Positions 9,094-17,750 of a stretch of DNA of 44,110 nucleotides are shown piece by piece (position 1 is the stretch's first letter; every line of letters begins with the position of its first letter). The notes under the pieces were generated by a model that was not told where the DNA came from, made no database searches, and saw only the letters and a list, made by a program, of their open reading frames with translations. The DNA is from Pseudobdellovibrionaceae bacterium (GTDB lineage: Bacteria > Bdellovibrionota > Bdellovibrionia > Bdellovibrionales > Bdellovibrionaceae): NCBI GenBank assembly GCA_016785955.1, contig JAEUWH010000037.1, positions 1 through 44,110 of the forward strand. The letters are read 5' to 3'. The translations under genes and the position numbers were made by a program.

Positions 9094-10329
9094 TTAAATA
9101 TTTGGCGGAACCAAAGTCGTATTTTGACTCAGCTCCATCGCCAATGCAATTGCGTAATGAGTAAATAATAAGGAGTGATCGAAGTTCAACTTTGGAGTGA
9201 TGATGTCATTTCTGGAATGAATTGCGGAATTCATTTTTTTCATCGATGCTTCAAAAGGCATCAAAGTATGAAAGCCTTGACGGTACCAAGATGCATGGTC
9301 TGAACATCCGTACCCACAGCGATCGTCTACAATCTGTGCCTTTACGTAATGCGCATTTAACGACGCCAAAATCGATCTCATCCAAGCACTGGTGTAATCC
9401 GTCATGCTGGCAATCACGCGCGGTCCATCACCTGGGAACAATGTCATATCCAGTTGCAAGACACCTACGACTTTCTTATTCAGCTTTTTATATTCAGCCG
9501 CAATCTCTGCCGAACCCAGAAGACCAGACTCTTCCCCCGCATACCAGAAAATCTCGATGGTACGGGCACCCGCGGGTTGAGACATCAATACCCGCAAAGC
9601 TTCTAACAAATTCGAAGACCCAGAAGCATTGTCATCAACCCCTGGTGCGCGATCGCCATCAAAGCTGATTGAATCCAAGTGCCCACCTAAAACCACAATC
9701 TCGTCGGAACGAGTTGTCCCGGGCAAAGTGACCTTTAAAGATTTTTGCTTGGTTTGTTTATGATCCACCATAGAAACCATTACTTGACGTTTTGATCGTA
9801 AACGCATTTGCTCGATCAAGCCTTTGAGTTGAACAACGTGATTGTTCGGTTCTGCACTTTTATTGTATCGATTGGGAAATGAACTCAGCCAATTCACCCA
9901 TTTTGTAAGCTGCTCTTTATTCGCCGTTTGAATGGCTGAAGCAATCTCTTGACGAAATGGCAATTGCACCGGACTGACGGGGCCAGAAGCCCAAACTTGA
10001 TCACGACGTAAACGCTCTTTAATGTAACTCATTCGTAGGGTGACATTTCGAGTAACAGCCGGGTCAAAATCTTGGATAACTTCAAAACCGCCACATTTTC
10101 CATATCGATGAGCCAGCAAACTTAGACGCCTTTGCGCATCAGGATTGAGATATGTAAATCCCAAATTAATCTGAGGATCTTGAATAATAATTGGAACCCC
10201 GATTCCTCGAAGTAAATGTAAATCGGCCAAGACCGGCAGTGTCTGATTCGAGGTTACAATATGCGCATAGGCACCTGTGTTGACGAAAAATAAGAAGCCC
10301 ATAAATAATTTTATAAAATGCTTTTTCAT
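9094..10329 (-). CDS. Secreted M28 family zinc aminopeptidase (leucyl aminopeptidase type)
   Basis: 411 aa with a signal peptide (about 1-22, ending AYA). The M28 metal set is complete: His217 in GGHLDS, Asp232 in PGVDDNASG, catalytic Glu266 and metal Glu267 in WYAGEESG, Asp294 in LQLDM, and His371 in AIHSRND. Cys338 and Cys342 (CGYGC) match the disulfide near the active site of the Aeromonas/Vibrio enzymes, the best-known relatives. The role is removal of N-terminal residues from peptides in the periplasm or outside the cell. Residues 23-200 form a pro-region-like segment that I do not recognise. ATG is preceded by AGGAAGGG. It is divergent from the transporter-HEAT gene, with about 100 nt between. 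Confidence 0.88.
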   Translation of the reverse strand: MKKHFIKLFMGFLFFVNTGAYAHIVTSNQTLPVLADLHLLRGIGVPIIIQDPQINLGFTYLNPDAQRRLSLLAHRYGKCGGFEVIQDFDPAVTRNVTLRMSYIKERLRRDQVWASGPVSPVQLPFRQEIASAIQTANKEQLTKWVNWLSSFPNRYNKSAEPNNHVVQLKGLIEQMRLRSKRQVMVSMVDHKQTKQKSLKVTLPGTTRSDEIVVLGGHLDSISFDGDRAPGVDDNASGSSNLLEALRVLMSQPAGARTIEIFWYAGEESGLLGSAEIAAEYKKLNKKVVGVLQLDMTLFPGDGPRVIASMTDYTSAWMRSILASLNAHYVKAQIVDDRCGYGCSDHASWYRQGFHTLMPFEASMKKMNSAIHSRNDIITPKLNFDHSLLFTHYAIALAMELSQNTTLVPPNI

Positions 10330-10432
10330 AAACCCTTCCTTGTGTTGAACACTAGACTATGGTCTGTAACTAGAATGTCCATAAAAAAAGTAATTTCCTC
10401 GAGTTTTTTTTAGGTCTTCCGAAGATTTATAC

Positions 10433-12652
10433 GTGCCAGCAAAGTTAAAAAGTTGGGTGTTCAAACTCAACTCGATTGAAACCAAATTTATTTCTCTTGG
10501 ATTACTATTCGGAGCAGCCATCGGCGTTGCACGAGCCCAATCTTACTCGGACTTCTTAGTTCATGTCGATGCGCTGTGGACCTTACCGGCCTTGTTACTG
10601 AGCGAATTAATTTATCTCCCTATCATCCGTGCCCCTAGAGTCAATGAACGTTTGGCTCCCTCGATCGCGACAACGGGACTAGTATTCTCGGTTTTGTTTT
10701 TCCTGAATGGTTTTAATCCCAACGCTATCGTCGCCGCACTGGTTTTCTTTGTAATAACGGGATTAATTCGCAATCTCGTACGCTGGATGTTGACGGAAAT
10801 TTCATTACTCCATATGGGACGACTCAAAGCGAATGAACTTTCCTATTTTATTTCGGCCGCCCTGGACCTGGGATCCATTTTCGCGGTTGGTGCCACCATT
10901 ATTTTCAAAGCCGATACGATCACCAACCTGATGATGGTGGGCCTCTTATGGAGCAGCCTATTTTTATTCACCTGGTATTTATTCAACCATCACGAATCTT
11001 TTGAAATCAAATTAGCCTCGGAAGAATTTCCCGGCAGTTCTCAGGAGCCATTTTTTATTCGCAAAGTGAGCCATGCCTATATTTCACTTTGCCTGCTGAT
11101 TGGTTTTTTTTACGCGATTCAAGAATACGTTTGGCGATCAAATTTACAAGAGCTTGTAACAAACAAGGCGGACTATGTATACTACACCACGGTTTATGTT
11201 ATTGGGTCCAATTTATTGGGCGTGATCAGTGGGTGGTTCGCGGCCCAAGCAACCAGACGGACCAGAATCTCTCCCGAAAAAATTATTCATTATTTCATGC
11301 TCGCCAGTGCGCTGGGACTGTTGGTGTTTTCCATCACTCGTTCGATCTTGGGTGCGGTATTTTTGGGAATCGTTTGCTCGGCAACATTCCGAAATTTCTT
11401 CATCGCGGCCAATACAAATTTGATGTCGTGCTTTGACGACAAAACCCGTAGTGACTTCAGAAAATTGGGACAAATGGCCCTCTTTATCGCCCCTCTGGCC
11501 CCTGTATTCGGGCTCTCTTTCTTGATTCAACAACTGGCACCGGATTCAAAAATTATGGCTCTGGCCATCAGCTTGGGAGGTTTGTTGCTAACCGCAATAT
11601 ATTTTTCCAAACGCTACATTTTGCACCTAACAAATTTGATGTACCTGTTTCTTCACAGTCATGATCGCATTCGTCGAGTCAACGGTGCTATGCTGCTCAG
11701 TTTTCTGCGACCCAAAGGCTATGATCAATGGTTCAAAGATATTTTGGCCCAAAAGCCGAAGACATTGCTGATTAAAACAATTATCGAATCCTTAGCCTTC
11801 CACCCCACCAAAAAATCGATCAAGTTGATCACCTCGCAATTTTCCAATCCAAAAGAAGAAATTAAATTTGCGATTTGCGATGCTCTTAACCGTATCAACA
11901 AACCGCAGTCCATTTCCTTTCTGTTAGGCATTGCCCTAAACAAGAACGAGTCCTTTCGCGTCCGCCAAAAAGCTGTAAAATTATTGTATCGACGCATGAA
12001 AGTACATTTGATATCTGTTTTTTTAAATCGTCTAGAAACCGCAAAAAAAGATGAACGACGTATTATCATCGAAGGCCTTAGTGAAATCCAGAACCCAGAA
12101 TTATTCCATACGTTTCTTAGCAATTTAGATGACACACGACCTGATATTATTAAATTCGCTTTGATTGGTCTTTACAAATCATCGGACAATCGTTTGGCAT
12201 TTACTGAAAAAATTAACGAACTCATTCGCGAAGTCGAAAACCCCATGTTCGGCATCGCTTGCTTTGTCTTGGGAGAAGTGCGAGACGATCGTTGGCTTCC
12301 TACCATCCGCAGTCTAAGATTAAAAAATAAATCTAATATCATTTTTCAATCTTGGTACATGTACCGCATCGACGAGTCTTTGAAGAAAGAACAGATTGTT
12401 TTGATCAGAAATTTGATCAAAGATCAAAGCTTCCAAAAAGAACTCGTGAATTTGTTTGTGTACTTTAATCCACGCGATCGAATTAAAATTCTGTATAGTT
12501 TGGTCGTTAATGCACAACAGTTGGATCTTAGCATTACCAAATTAATCAATTTATTAAAAGACTTCGACTATGACTTTCACGAGGAAGTTCTGTTTCTTTT
12601 GAATTTGAAGAATCGCCAAGGCGACCGCACACTTCTTAGACGTACTGGATAG
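10433..12652 (+). CDS. Membrane transporter-like protein (ATP/ADP translocase or MFS fold) with HEAT-repeat C-terminus
   Basis: 739 aa. The first ~400 residues are strongly hydrophobic, roughly ten to twelve segments, with a layout like nucleotide translocases (NTT/Tlc) or major-facilitator proteins. Residues ~400-735 change to soluble amphipathic helix pairs resembling HEAT repeats (for example IKLITSQFSNPKEEIKFAI and the next units). Translocase-HEAT fusions are known in several bacteria, so the architecture is plausible, but the substrate cannot be read from the sequence. No signal peptide beyond the first membrane segment. The start is GTG at 10433 with no strong ribosome site, so the true start could differ slightly. 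It converges with the cyclase gene, 10 nt apart. Confidence 0.65.
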   Translation: MPAKLKSWVFKLNSIETKFISLGLLFGAAIGVARAQSYSDFLVHVDALWTLPALLLSELIYLPIIRAPRVNERLAPSIATTGLVFSVLFFLNGFNPNAIVAALVFFVITGLIRNLVRWMLTEISLLHMGRLKANELSYFISAALDLGSIFAVGATIIFKADTITNLMMVGLLWSSLFLFTWYLFNHHESFEIKLASEEFPGSSQEPFFIRKVSHAYISLCLLIGFFYAIQEYVWRSNLQELVTNKADYVYYTTVYVIGSNLLGVISGWFAAQATRRTRISPEKIIHYFMLASALGLLVFSITRSILGAVFLGIVCSATFRNFFIAANTNLMSCFDDKTRSDFRKLGQMALFIAPLAPVFGLSFLIQQLAPDSKIMALAISLGGLLLTAIYFSKRYILHLTNLMYLFLHSHDRIRRVNGAMLLSFLRPKGYDQWFKDILAQKPKTLLIKTIIESLAFHPTKKSIKLITSQFSNPKEEIKFAICDALNRINKPQSISFLLGIALNKNESFRVRQKAVKLLYRRMKVHLISVFLNRLETAKKDERRIIIEGLSEIQNPELFHTFLSNLDDTRPDIIKFALIGLYKSSDNRLAFTEKINELIREVENPMFGIACFVLGEVRDDRWLPTIRSLRLKNKSNIIFQSWYMYRIDESLKKEQIVLIRNLIKDQSFQKELVNLFVYFNPRDRIKILYSLVVNAQQLDLSITKLINLLKDFDYDFHEEVLFLLNLKNRQGDRTLLRRTG

Positions 12653-12662
12653 GAACAATTCA

Positions 12663-13754
12663 CTATCCTGCTTTGAACTGTATAATTTCTTGTGCTTCAC
12701 CCACGACATTAAAGGCTTTGACCGTTTTTTCGATGCCTTTCAATGTTATCGAGCCAATACTTTCGGTTTGGAACAAATGTTTATTGACCATTCTCTCTAG
12801 AAATCGATGCGAGACCAGTATCTGACCATTGTTCGCGTAATGACACATGCGTGAAGCAAAATTTGCGACCGGACCAATGACCGAGTATTGCCAGAAACGG
12901 TCAAAGCCAATTCCACCCATCGTCGCGTACCCCTCGGCCAATCCCAATCCAAAATCGATATGATATCCGCGGCTTTTCCAATTCACTTTTTGCTCGTTCA
13001 AAACTTGCCGAATTTCAAGAGCTAATTGCAAGCCGATGTCTTGATGATTAGGTGTGGGATGTGGATCATTCAAAAAAAGCATAATCCCATCACCCGCCAA
13101 ATGTCCCAATGTCGCTTGATATTTCAAAGCGCTGTTGCCAACAACCGTGTAGTAATTATTCAAAACATCTAACACTTCTTCAGGCTCGGCGTTTTCCGAA
13201 AAAGCCGTAAACCCACGCAAATCAGAAAACATCACCGTCACCTGGGCTCGGTGTAATTTCATGGCCCCGGGATTCTGATTTTCAATCACCAAATCGGCTA
13301 TATTCGGAGAAATAAATTTCGTCAAACGGCCAATTTGCTGGCGAGCTTGCATGCGAATGTTCAAAAGTGAATTCACCTTTGCCAGTAGTTCGTCATTACG
13401 AAATGGTTTTTGGATAAAATCGTCCGCTCCCGCATCTAACCCAATGGTTTTTTCATTAACCGCATCATTACCCGTAACCATCACAATGGGGATATGATCT
13501 TGCGAAAAATGACTTCGCACCGTTCGACACAGATCATAACCCGAAGCCCCTGGCATATTAATATCGGTGACAATTAAATCAAATTTTTTCTCTGAAAATG
13601 TGTTCGAGGACAGAAACAAACTTGCCGAGGCAAAGACGACTAACTCGTACCCTTGATGTTGCAATATGCTTGATAAAATATCACGAAACATTTCATCGTC
13701 GTCGACAACACAAATCAATGGCTTATTTTTCAGATCGATACTTCCTACGCTCAT
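12663..13754 (-). CDS. Response regulator with class III adenylate/guanylate cyclase output domain
   Basis: 363 aa. The receiver domain (about 12-133) has the acidic cluster Asp18-20, phospho-acceptor Asp64 (TDINMPG), Thr94 and Lys116. A class III cyclase domain (about 168-355) has metal aspartates Asp178 (FSDLRGFT) and Asp222 (AGDG) and the transition-state residues Asn298 and Arg302. The purine-selecting positions differ from textbook adenylyl cyclases: His replaces the Lys before the second metal Asp, and Pro295 replaces the usual Asp in the later motif, so the product is uncertain. It presumably converts a phosphorelay signal into a cyclic nucleotide. No sensor kinase is adjacent. Starts at ATG; ends 10 nt from the convergent transporter gene. 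Confidence 0.88.
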   Translation of the reverse strand: MSVGSIDLKNKPLICVVDDDEMFRDILSSILQHQGYELVVFASASLFLSSNTFSEKKFDLIVTDINMPGASGYDLCRTVRSHFSQDHIPIVMVTGNDAVNEKTIGLDAGADDFIQKPFRNDELLAKVNSLLNIRMQARQQIGRLTKFISPNIADLVIENQNPGAMKLHRAQVTVMFSDLRGFTAFSENAEPEEVLDVLNNYYTVVGNSALKYQATLGHLAGDGIMLFLNDPHPTPNHQDIGLQLALEIRQVLNEQKVNWKSRGYHIDFGLGLAEGYATMGGIGFDRFWQYSVIGPVANFASRMCHYANNGQILVSHRFLERMVNKHLFQTESIGSITLKGIEKTVKAFNVVGEAQEIIQFKAG

Positions 13755-13924
13755 CTGTCTTTATCTCGACAAAAAGAATTTTGAACTTAATCACAAACCT
13801 GGGACTAAGGTTTTGATATTAATATTTTTTGATCAAATCTTGAACTCCGCTCTTGAACTCCGCCGATTTTTTCATAGATCTTGAAAAATCGGTTTCGTTA
13901 AAATTAGGGTTTGGAAATACCTAA

Positions 13925-14021
13925 TCGCTATAGCCGCCAAGAACTATAATTGTTAAAAGTTAAATCTGTCTAAAGTTTAGACACTTGTTTTTCGTTTTTA
14001 AGAGATGTCAGGTTATAGCGA
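13925..14021. promoter_or_regulatory. Nested dyad symmetries in the cyclase-lipoprotein intergenic region
   Basis: The 351-nt gap 13755-14105 separates divergent genes. A perfect 17-nt palindrome TGTCTAAAGTTTAGACA lies at 13967-13983. TCGCTATA (13925-13932) and TATAGCGA (14014-14021) form an outer inverted repeat with almost the same centre. Nearer the lipoprotein, GTACA (14073-14077) and TGTAC (14087-14091) form a third. These could be operator sites for one or both genes. No confident -35/-10 pair was identified. Confidence 0.5.
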
Positions 14022-14105
14022 CTCTAACTAAATCTTATCGCTTATAAGGCCTTTATTTTAGGCACTCTTTTCGTACAGCCCTAAGTTGTACACAAAGGAT
14101 TAAAT

Positions 14106-14744
14106 ATGAAAAAGATTTTATTTGTATTTGCGATTGGTGCTTTTCTTTTAACGGCCTGTAACAAGGCGAACAATACGACCTCGGTTGCGGCACCGCCCGC
14201 ACCAACAAATCAATGTGTGACTCCAAATACTGTTAATAATGCGTACAATACCTATGGCGTCTACAACCCATACGGAACATACAATGCCTATAATCCTTAT
14301 GGAGTCTACAATACCGCCACTGCGACCGGCACATGCAATCCACAACTTTACAACCAATACTCGGCCTATGGATTTAGTGCGTATCCTTACACTAATTTTT
14401 ATGCCTATAATTGGGGAAATGGATACTCGCAGGTTCCTTTATGTGATTGTCCCGCCAATTCGCGCCCCGTTTATAATAGCACCATAGGCATGGGTTGTGT
14501 GTCTATTCAGTATTTTCAGCCGATTTCCACCGGCGTTTATTACTGGTCTTTAACTCCGAACAACTATCAGTGGGTAAACTGGTCACAGGTTTCGAATACA
14601 ACCGGAACCATCGGAAACTTTAACAATTGCTACCAACAAATCGCCCAGTCCTGTTTTACAGACGTTGCCAATGCCTGCGGCAGCGGCTTTGTTTGCCAGG
14701 CCACAGCAGGCGGATCTCGATTGGGGATTTGCCGCCAACAGTAA
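14106..14744 (+). CDS. Tyr/Asn-rich lipoprotein with YNPYG repeats
   Basis: 212 aa with a lipoprotein signal (hydrophobic core, then LTAC with Cys18). Residues ~45-105 are a low-complexity Tyr/Asn/Gly tract with repeated YNxYGxYN units. The C-terminal half has several Cys residues (CDC, CYQQ, CFTD, CGSGFVC, C near the end) suggesting disulfides in an exported domain. Tyr-rich tracts of this kind often make sticky or structural surface material, but no function is known to me for this protein. ATG follows AAAGGA at a good distance. It is divergent from the response-regulator cyclase and followed by the M3 peptidase gene. Confidence 0.75.
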   Translation: MKKILFVFAIGAFLLTACNKANNTTSVAAPPAPTNQCVTPNTVNNAYNTYGVYNPYGTYNAYNPYGVYNTATATGTCNPQLYNQYSAYGFSAYPYTNFYAYNWGNGYSQVPLCDCPANSRPVYNSTIGMGCVSIQYFQPISTGVYYWSLTPNNYQWVNWSQVSNTTGTIGNFNNCYQQIAQSCFTDVANACGSGFVCQATAGGSRLGICRQQ

Positions 14745-14779
14745 TAACTTCAGTTAGATGTTGATTCAATAATTCGACC

Positions 14780-14807
14780 TGATATCCTTCTATCTCAAAG
14801 GATATCA
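14780..14807 (+). promoter_or_regulatory. Hairpin sequestering the ribosome binding site of the M3 peptidase
   Basis: TGATATCCTT (14780-14789) pairs perfectly with AAGGATATCA (14798-14807) around an 8-nt loop. The second arm contains the AAGGA Shine-Dalgarno sequence of the gene starting at 14810 (spacing 7). Folding would hide the ribosome site, so translation may depend on temperature, a ligand, a protein or coupling. There is no T-tract after the stem, so it is not an intrinsic terminator. Confidence 0.6.
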
Positions 14808-14809
14808 TT

Positions 14810-16843
14810 ATGTCACAAAACCCATTAATAGCACCTTTAAATTTGTTCGATCAGGCTCTTCCATTTGATAAAATTCAGGCCGAGCATTTCATCCCTGCCG
14901 TTGAATATTGGATCATCGAGGCTAAAAAAAATATCCAGCACATCATCGATAATCCCGCCGCGCCAACGTTTGAAAATGTTATTTTCGCCTTAGAAAAAAG
15001 CTCGGAGCGCCTAGATCAAGCCTCGACCACGTTTGGAAATTTGGAGGTGGCTCATGGGGATGAAAAAATTCATGAACTCAGTAAAAAGATTTATCCACTT
15101 TTAGCCAGCTTCAGTTCTGATATTACACTGAACGCGGCTTTGTTTCAAAAAATCAAACATGTTCATGATCACAGAAAAGATTTACAGCTGGACAGCGAAT
15201 CCATGCGCCTGCTTGAAAAGACATATTTAAGTTTTGCCCGCAATGGAGCCTTGCTATCCCCAGATAAAAAAGACTCACTCAGAAAAATTGACCAGGAATT
15301 ATCGACCTTAGGTCCCCAATTTTCCGAAAATGTTTTGAAAGACACGAATGCTTTTGAATTGATTTTAACATCCGCAGATTTGACTGGTCTTCCAGAGTCC
15401 GCCACCGAAGCCGCCAAAGACCTTGCCGAAAGCAAAGGTCATTCAGGTCGATACCTGTTTAATCTGCAAATGCCTAGCTATTTACCACTGATTACATATT
15501 CTTCGCGCCGAGATATTCGCGAACATGTTTTTCGCGCCTACAATTCACGAGCGACTACGGGTGCTCATGCCAACCAAGAACTGATTAAAAAAATTCTGCA
15601 ATTAAAAAGTCAGCGTTCGCAATTGCTGGGCTTTAAAAATCACGCGGACTTCGTTCTGCAAGAACGAATGGCGCAGACAGCAGAACAGGTCACGGGATTT
15701 TTAAAACGTCTACAGAACGTTTCTAAAAGTGCAGCGCAAAAAGACCTGCAAGAAATCGTCGATTTCGCCAAAAACACCGATGGGATTGCCGACTTCAGGC
15801 CTTGGGATTTTGCCTATTATTCAGAGAAATTAAAAGAAAAGAAATACGCGTTTAACGAAGAGGACTTGCGACCCTATTTTCGACTTGAAAATGTAGTGAA
15901 CGGCGTTTTCGAACATGCGCGCCGATTGTATGGCATCGTCTTCAAAGAAAACACGCAGTTACCTGTTTATCACCCGGATGTGAAATGTTACGAAATTTAT
16001 CGTGAAGACAATCAAACCTACTTGGGGCTTTTTTATACGGATTTCTTTCCTCGCCAAACTAAAAAGGGCGGTGCCTGGATGACCTTGTTCCGCTCACAAG
16101 GTTATTTTGAAGGGACCATTCACCGTCCTCATGTCAGCATCGTTTGCAATTTCACCAAACCGACATCAACCAAGCCTTCACTGCTGACGTACGATGAAGT
16201 GCGCACACTGTTTCATGAATTCGGCCACGCTTTGCACGGCATTCTGTCTGATTGCAAGTATCAGTCTTTGGGGGGCACGAATGTCTATTGGGATTTTGTC
16301 GAGCTACCAAGTCAAATCATGGAAAACTGGGTGAATGAAAAAGAAAGTTTGGATTTATATGCCCACCACTATGAAACGAACGAACTGATTCCCAAAGATC
16401 TTGTCGGCAAGCTGGTGTACTCTCAAAAATACCTAGCCGGTTGGGCCAGCCTACGACAAATTCAATTGGGTACTTTAGATATGCTTTGGCACATGACGGA
16501 TCCAAACCTGATTTCAAATGTTGAACAATTCGAAGATCAAGCTGTATCCGATTTTCGCCTATTACCGAAAGTCGAGGGCACGAATGTTTCCTGTTCCTTC
16601 AGTCATATTTTTGCAGGCGGCTATTCGGCGGGCTACTATTCCTATAAATGGGCCGAAGTTTTAGACGCCGATGCCTTTGAGTACTTCAAAGAAAAAGGGA
16701 TTTTTAATCACGAGGTAGCGGCGCGATTTCGAGACAATATTTTATCTCGAGGTGGCAGTGAACACCCCATGGAGTTGTACAAAAAATTCAGAGGGCGTGA
16801 ACCCGATGCGGACGCTCTACTCAGAAGAGACGGTTTGATTTAA
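14810..16843 (+). CDS. M3 family zinc oligopeptidase (Dcp/oligopeptidase A type)
   Basis: 677 aa with no signal peptide, so probably cytosolic. The M3 zinc site HEFGH is at 469-473 and the third ligand Glu498 lies in DFVELPSQ. The N-terminus (PFDKIQAEHFIPA, then PTFENVIFALE) and length fit peptidyl-dipeptidase Dcp or oligopeptidase A; the HEFGH position is almost that of E. coli Dcp, which makes Dcp slightly more likely. It would degrade short peptides. Its stop and the nadK start share one base (TAATG), giving tight coupling. Its ribosome site is enclosed in a hairpin just upstream. Confidence 0.88.
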   Translation: MSQNPLIAPLNLFDQALPFDKIQAEHFIPAVEYWIIEAKKNIQHIIDNPAAPTFENVIFALEKSSERLDQASTTFGNLEVAHGDEKIHELSKKIYPLLASFSSDITLNAALFQKIKHVHDHRKDLQLDSESMRLLEKTYLSFARNGALLSPDKKDSLRKIDQELSTLGPQFSENVLKDTNAFELILTSADLTGLPESATEAAKDLAESKGHSGRYLFNLQMPSYLPLITYSSRRDIREHVFRAYNSRATTGAHANQELIKKILQLKSQRSQLLGFKNHADFVLQERMAQTAEQVTGFLKRLQNVSKSAAQKDLQEIVDFAKNTDGIADFRPWDFAYYSEKLKEKKYAFNEEDLRPYFRLENVVNGVFEHARRLYGIVFKENTQLPVYHPDVKCYEIYREDNQTYLGLFYTDFFPRQTKKGGAWMTLFRSQGYFEGTIHRPHVSIVCNFTKPTSTKPSLLTYDEVRTLFHEFGHALHGILSDCKYQSLGGTNVYWDFVELPSQIMENWVNEKESLDLYAHHYETNELIPKDLVGKLVYSQKYLAGWASLRQIQLGTLDMLWHMTDPNLISNVEQFEDQAVSDFRLLPKVEGTNVSCSFSHIFAGGYSAGYYSYKWAEVLDADAFEYFKEKGIFNHEVAARFRDNILSRGGSEHPMELYKKFRGREPDADALLRRDGLI

Positions 16844-17721
16844 TGGCGACAAAAAAAAATAAATTTATTAACTCGGTGGGCATTGTCTATCGCGAACAAA
16901 CAGAAAAGGCGACTCAGGCAGCCATTGAACTCAGGAATTGGCTGCGTGAAAGAAAATGCACGGTTTATACACTTCCAGAGCAAAAATTAGTTCCTAAAAC
17001 GGCGGCTCTAAAATCCCCTCAAGCCTGGAGAAAATTAGGCTTGGTCGTCGTTCTCGGCGGGGACGGCACCTATCTGCGAGCCGCTTCTCATATTAATGGA
17101 CGAAAAATACCTGTTATCGGATTTAATATGGGATCGCTTGGGTTTTTGACAAATTTTTCTTCGGATCAGATCTTTCCTATTTTAGAAAAGACGTTACAAG
17201 GAGAAATGGAACTTCATCCACGCACGTTGTTGGAAGCTCATATTTATAAAAATCAGAAAAAAATCAAATCGTTCCTGGCGTTAAATGATATCGTCATCGA
17301 ACGCGGCAGTTTTTCCCAGCTGATCAATACCGCTATTTACAGTGAAAAGTTTTTTGTGTCGCAAGTAAAAGCGGATGGATTGATTATTGCCACCCCGACG
17401 GGGTCGACCGCCTATAATTTGGCCGCCGGTGGTCCATTGATTTATCCCGACTCTAAAGCGATTGTCTTGACTCCGATTGCGCCCCATAGCTTGAATTCAC
17501 GACCTATTATTTTTCCTGAAGATCGTACGATGAGCTTTAAGCTGGAAGGAAAAACGCGGCGGGCTCATTTCATCGTCGATGGCCAACATAAAATTGAAAT
17601 TTCAAGCGAGACCGAAATCGTAATAGAAAAAAGTAAACATTTTCATTGGGTCGTGCGTTCACCATCCCACAATTTCTTTCACCTGCTTCGCGAGAAATTG
17701 AAATTTGGTGATCGCGCTTAA
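16843..17721 (+). CDS. nadK: NAD kinase
   Basis: 292 aa. Phosphorylates NAD to NADP in the cytosol using ATP or polyphosphate. Hallmarks are GGDG at 72-75, the glycine-rich FNMGSLGFLTNF region, and the conserved ATPTGSTAYNLAAGGP segment that binds NAD, followed by a PxxPHSLNSRPI motif. Length is normal for the family. The ATG overlaps the stop of the M3 peptidase by one base. recN follows after 29 nt with a clear AGAGG ribosome site, so the three genes are probably co-transcribed; nadK next to recN is a common bacterial pairing. Confidence 0.95.
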   Translation: MATKKNKFINSVGIVYREQTEKATQAAIELRNWLRERKCTVYTLPEQKLVPKTAALKSPQAWRKLGLVVVLGGDGTYLRAASHINGRKIPVIGFNMGSLGFLTNFSSDQIFPILEKTLQGEMELHPRTLLEAHIYKNQKKIKSFLALNDIVIERGSFSQLINTAIYSEKFFVSQVKADGLIIATPTGSTAYNLAAGGPLIYPDSKAIVLTPIAPHSLNSRPIIFPEDRTMSFKLEGKTRRAHFIVDGQHKIEISSETEIVIEKSKHFHWVVRSPSHNFFHLLREKLKFGDRA

Positions 17722-17750
17722 AAACATATTGAACTAAAAAGAGGTAGACG

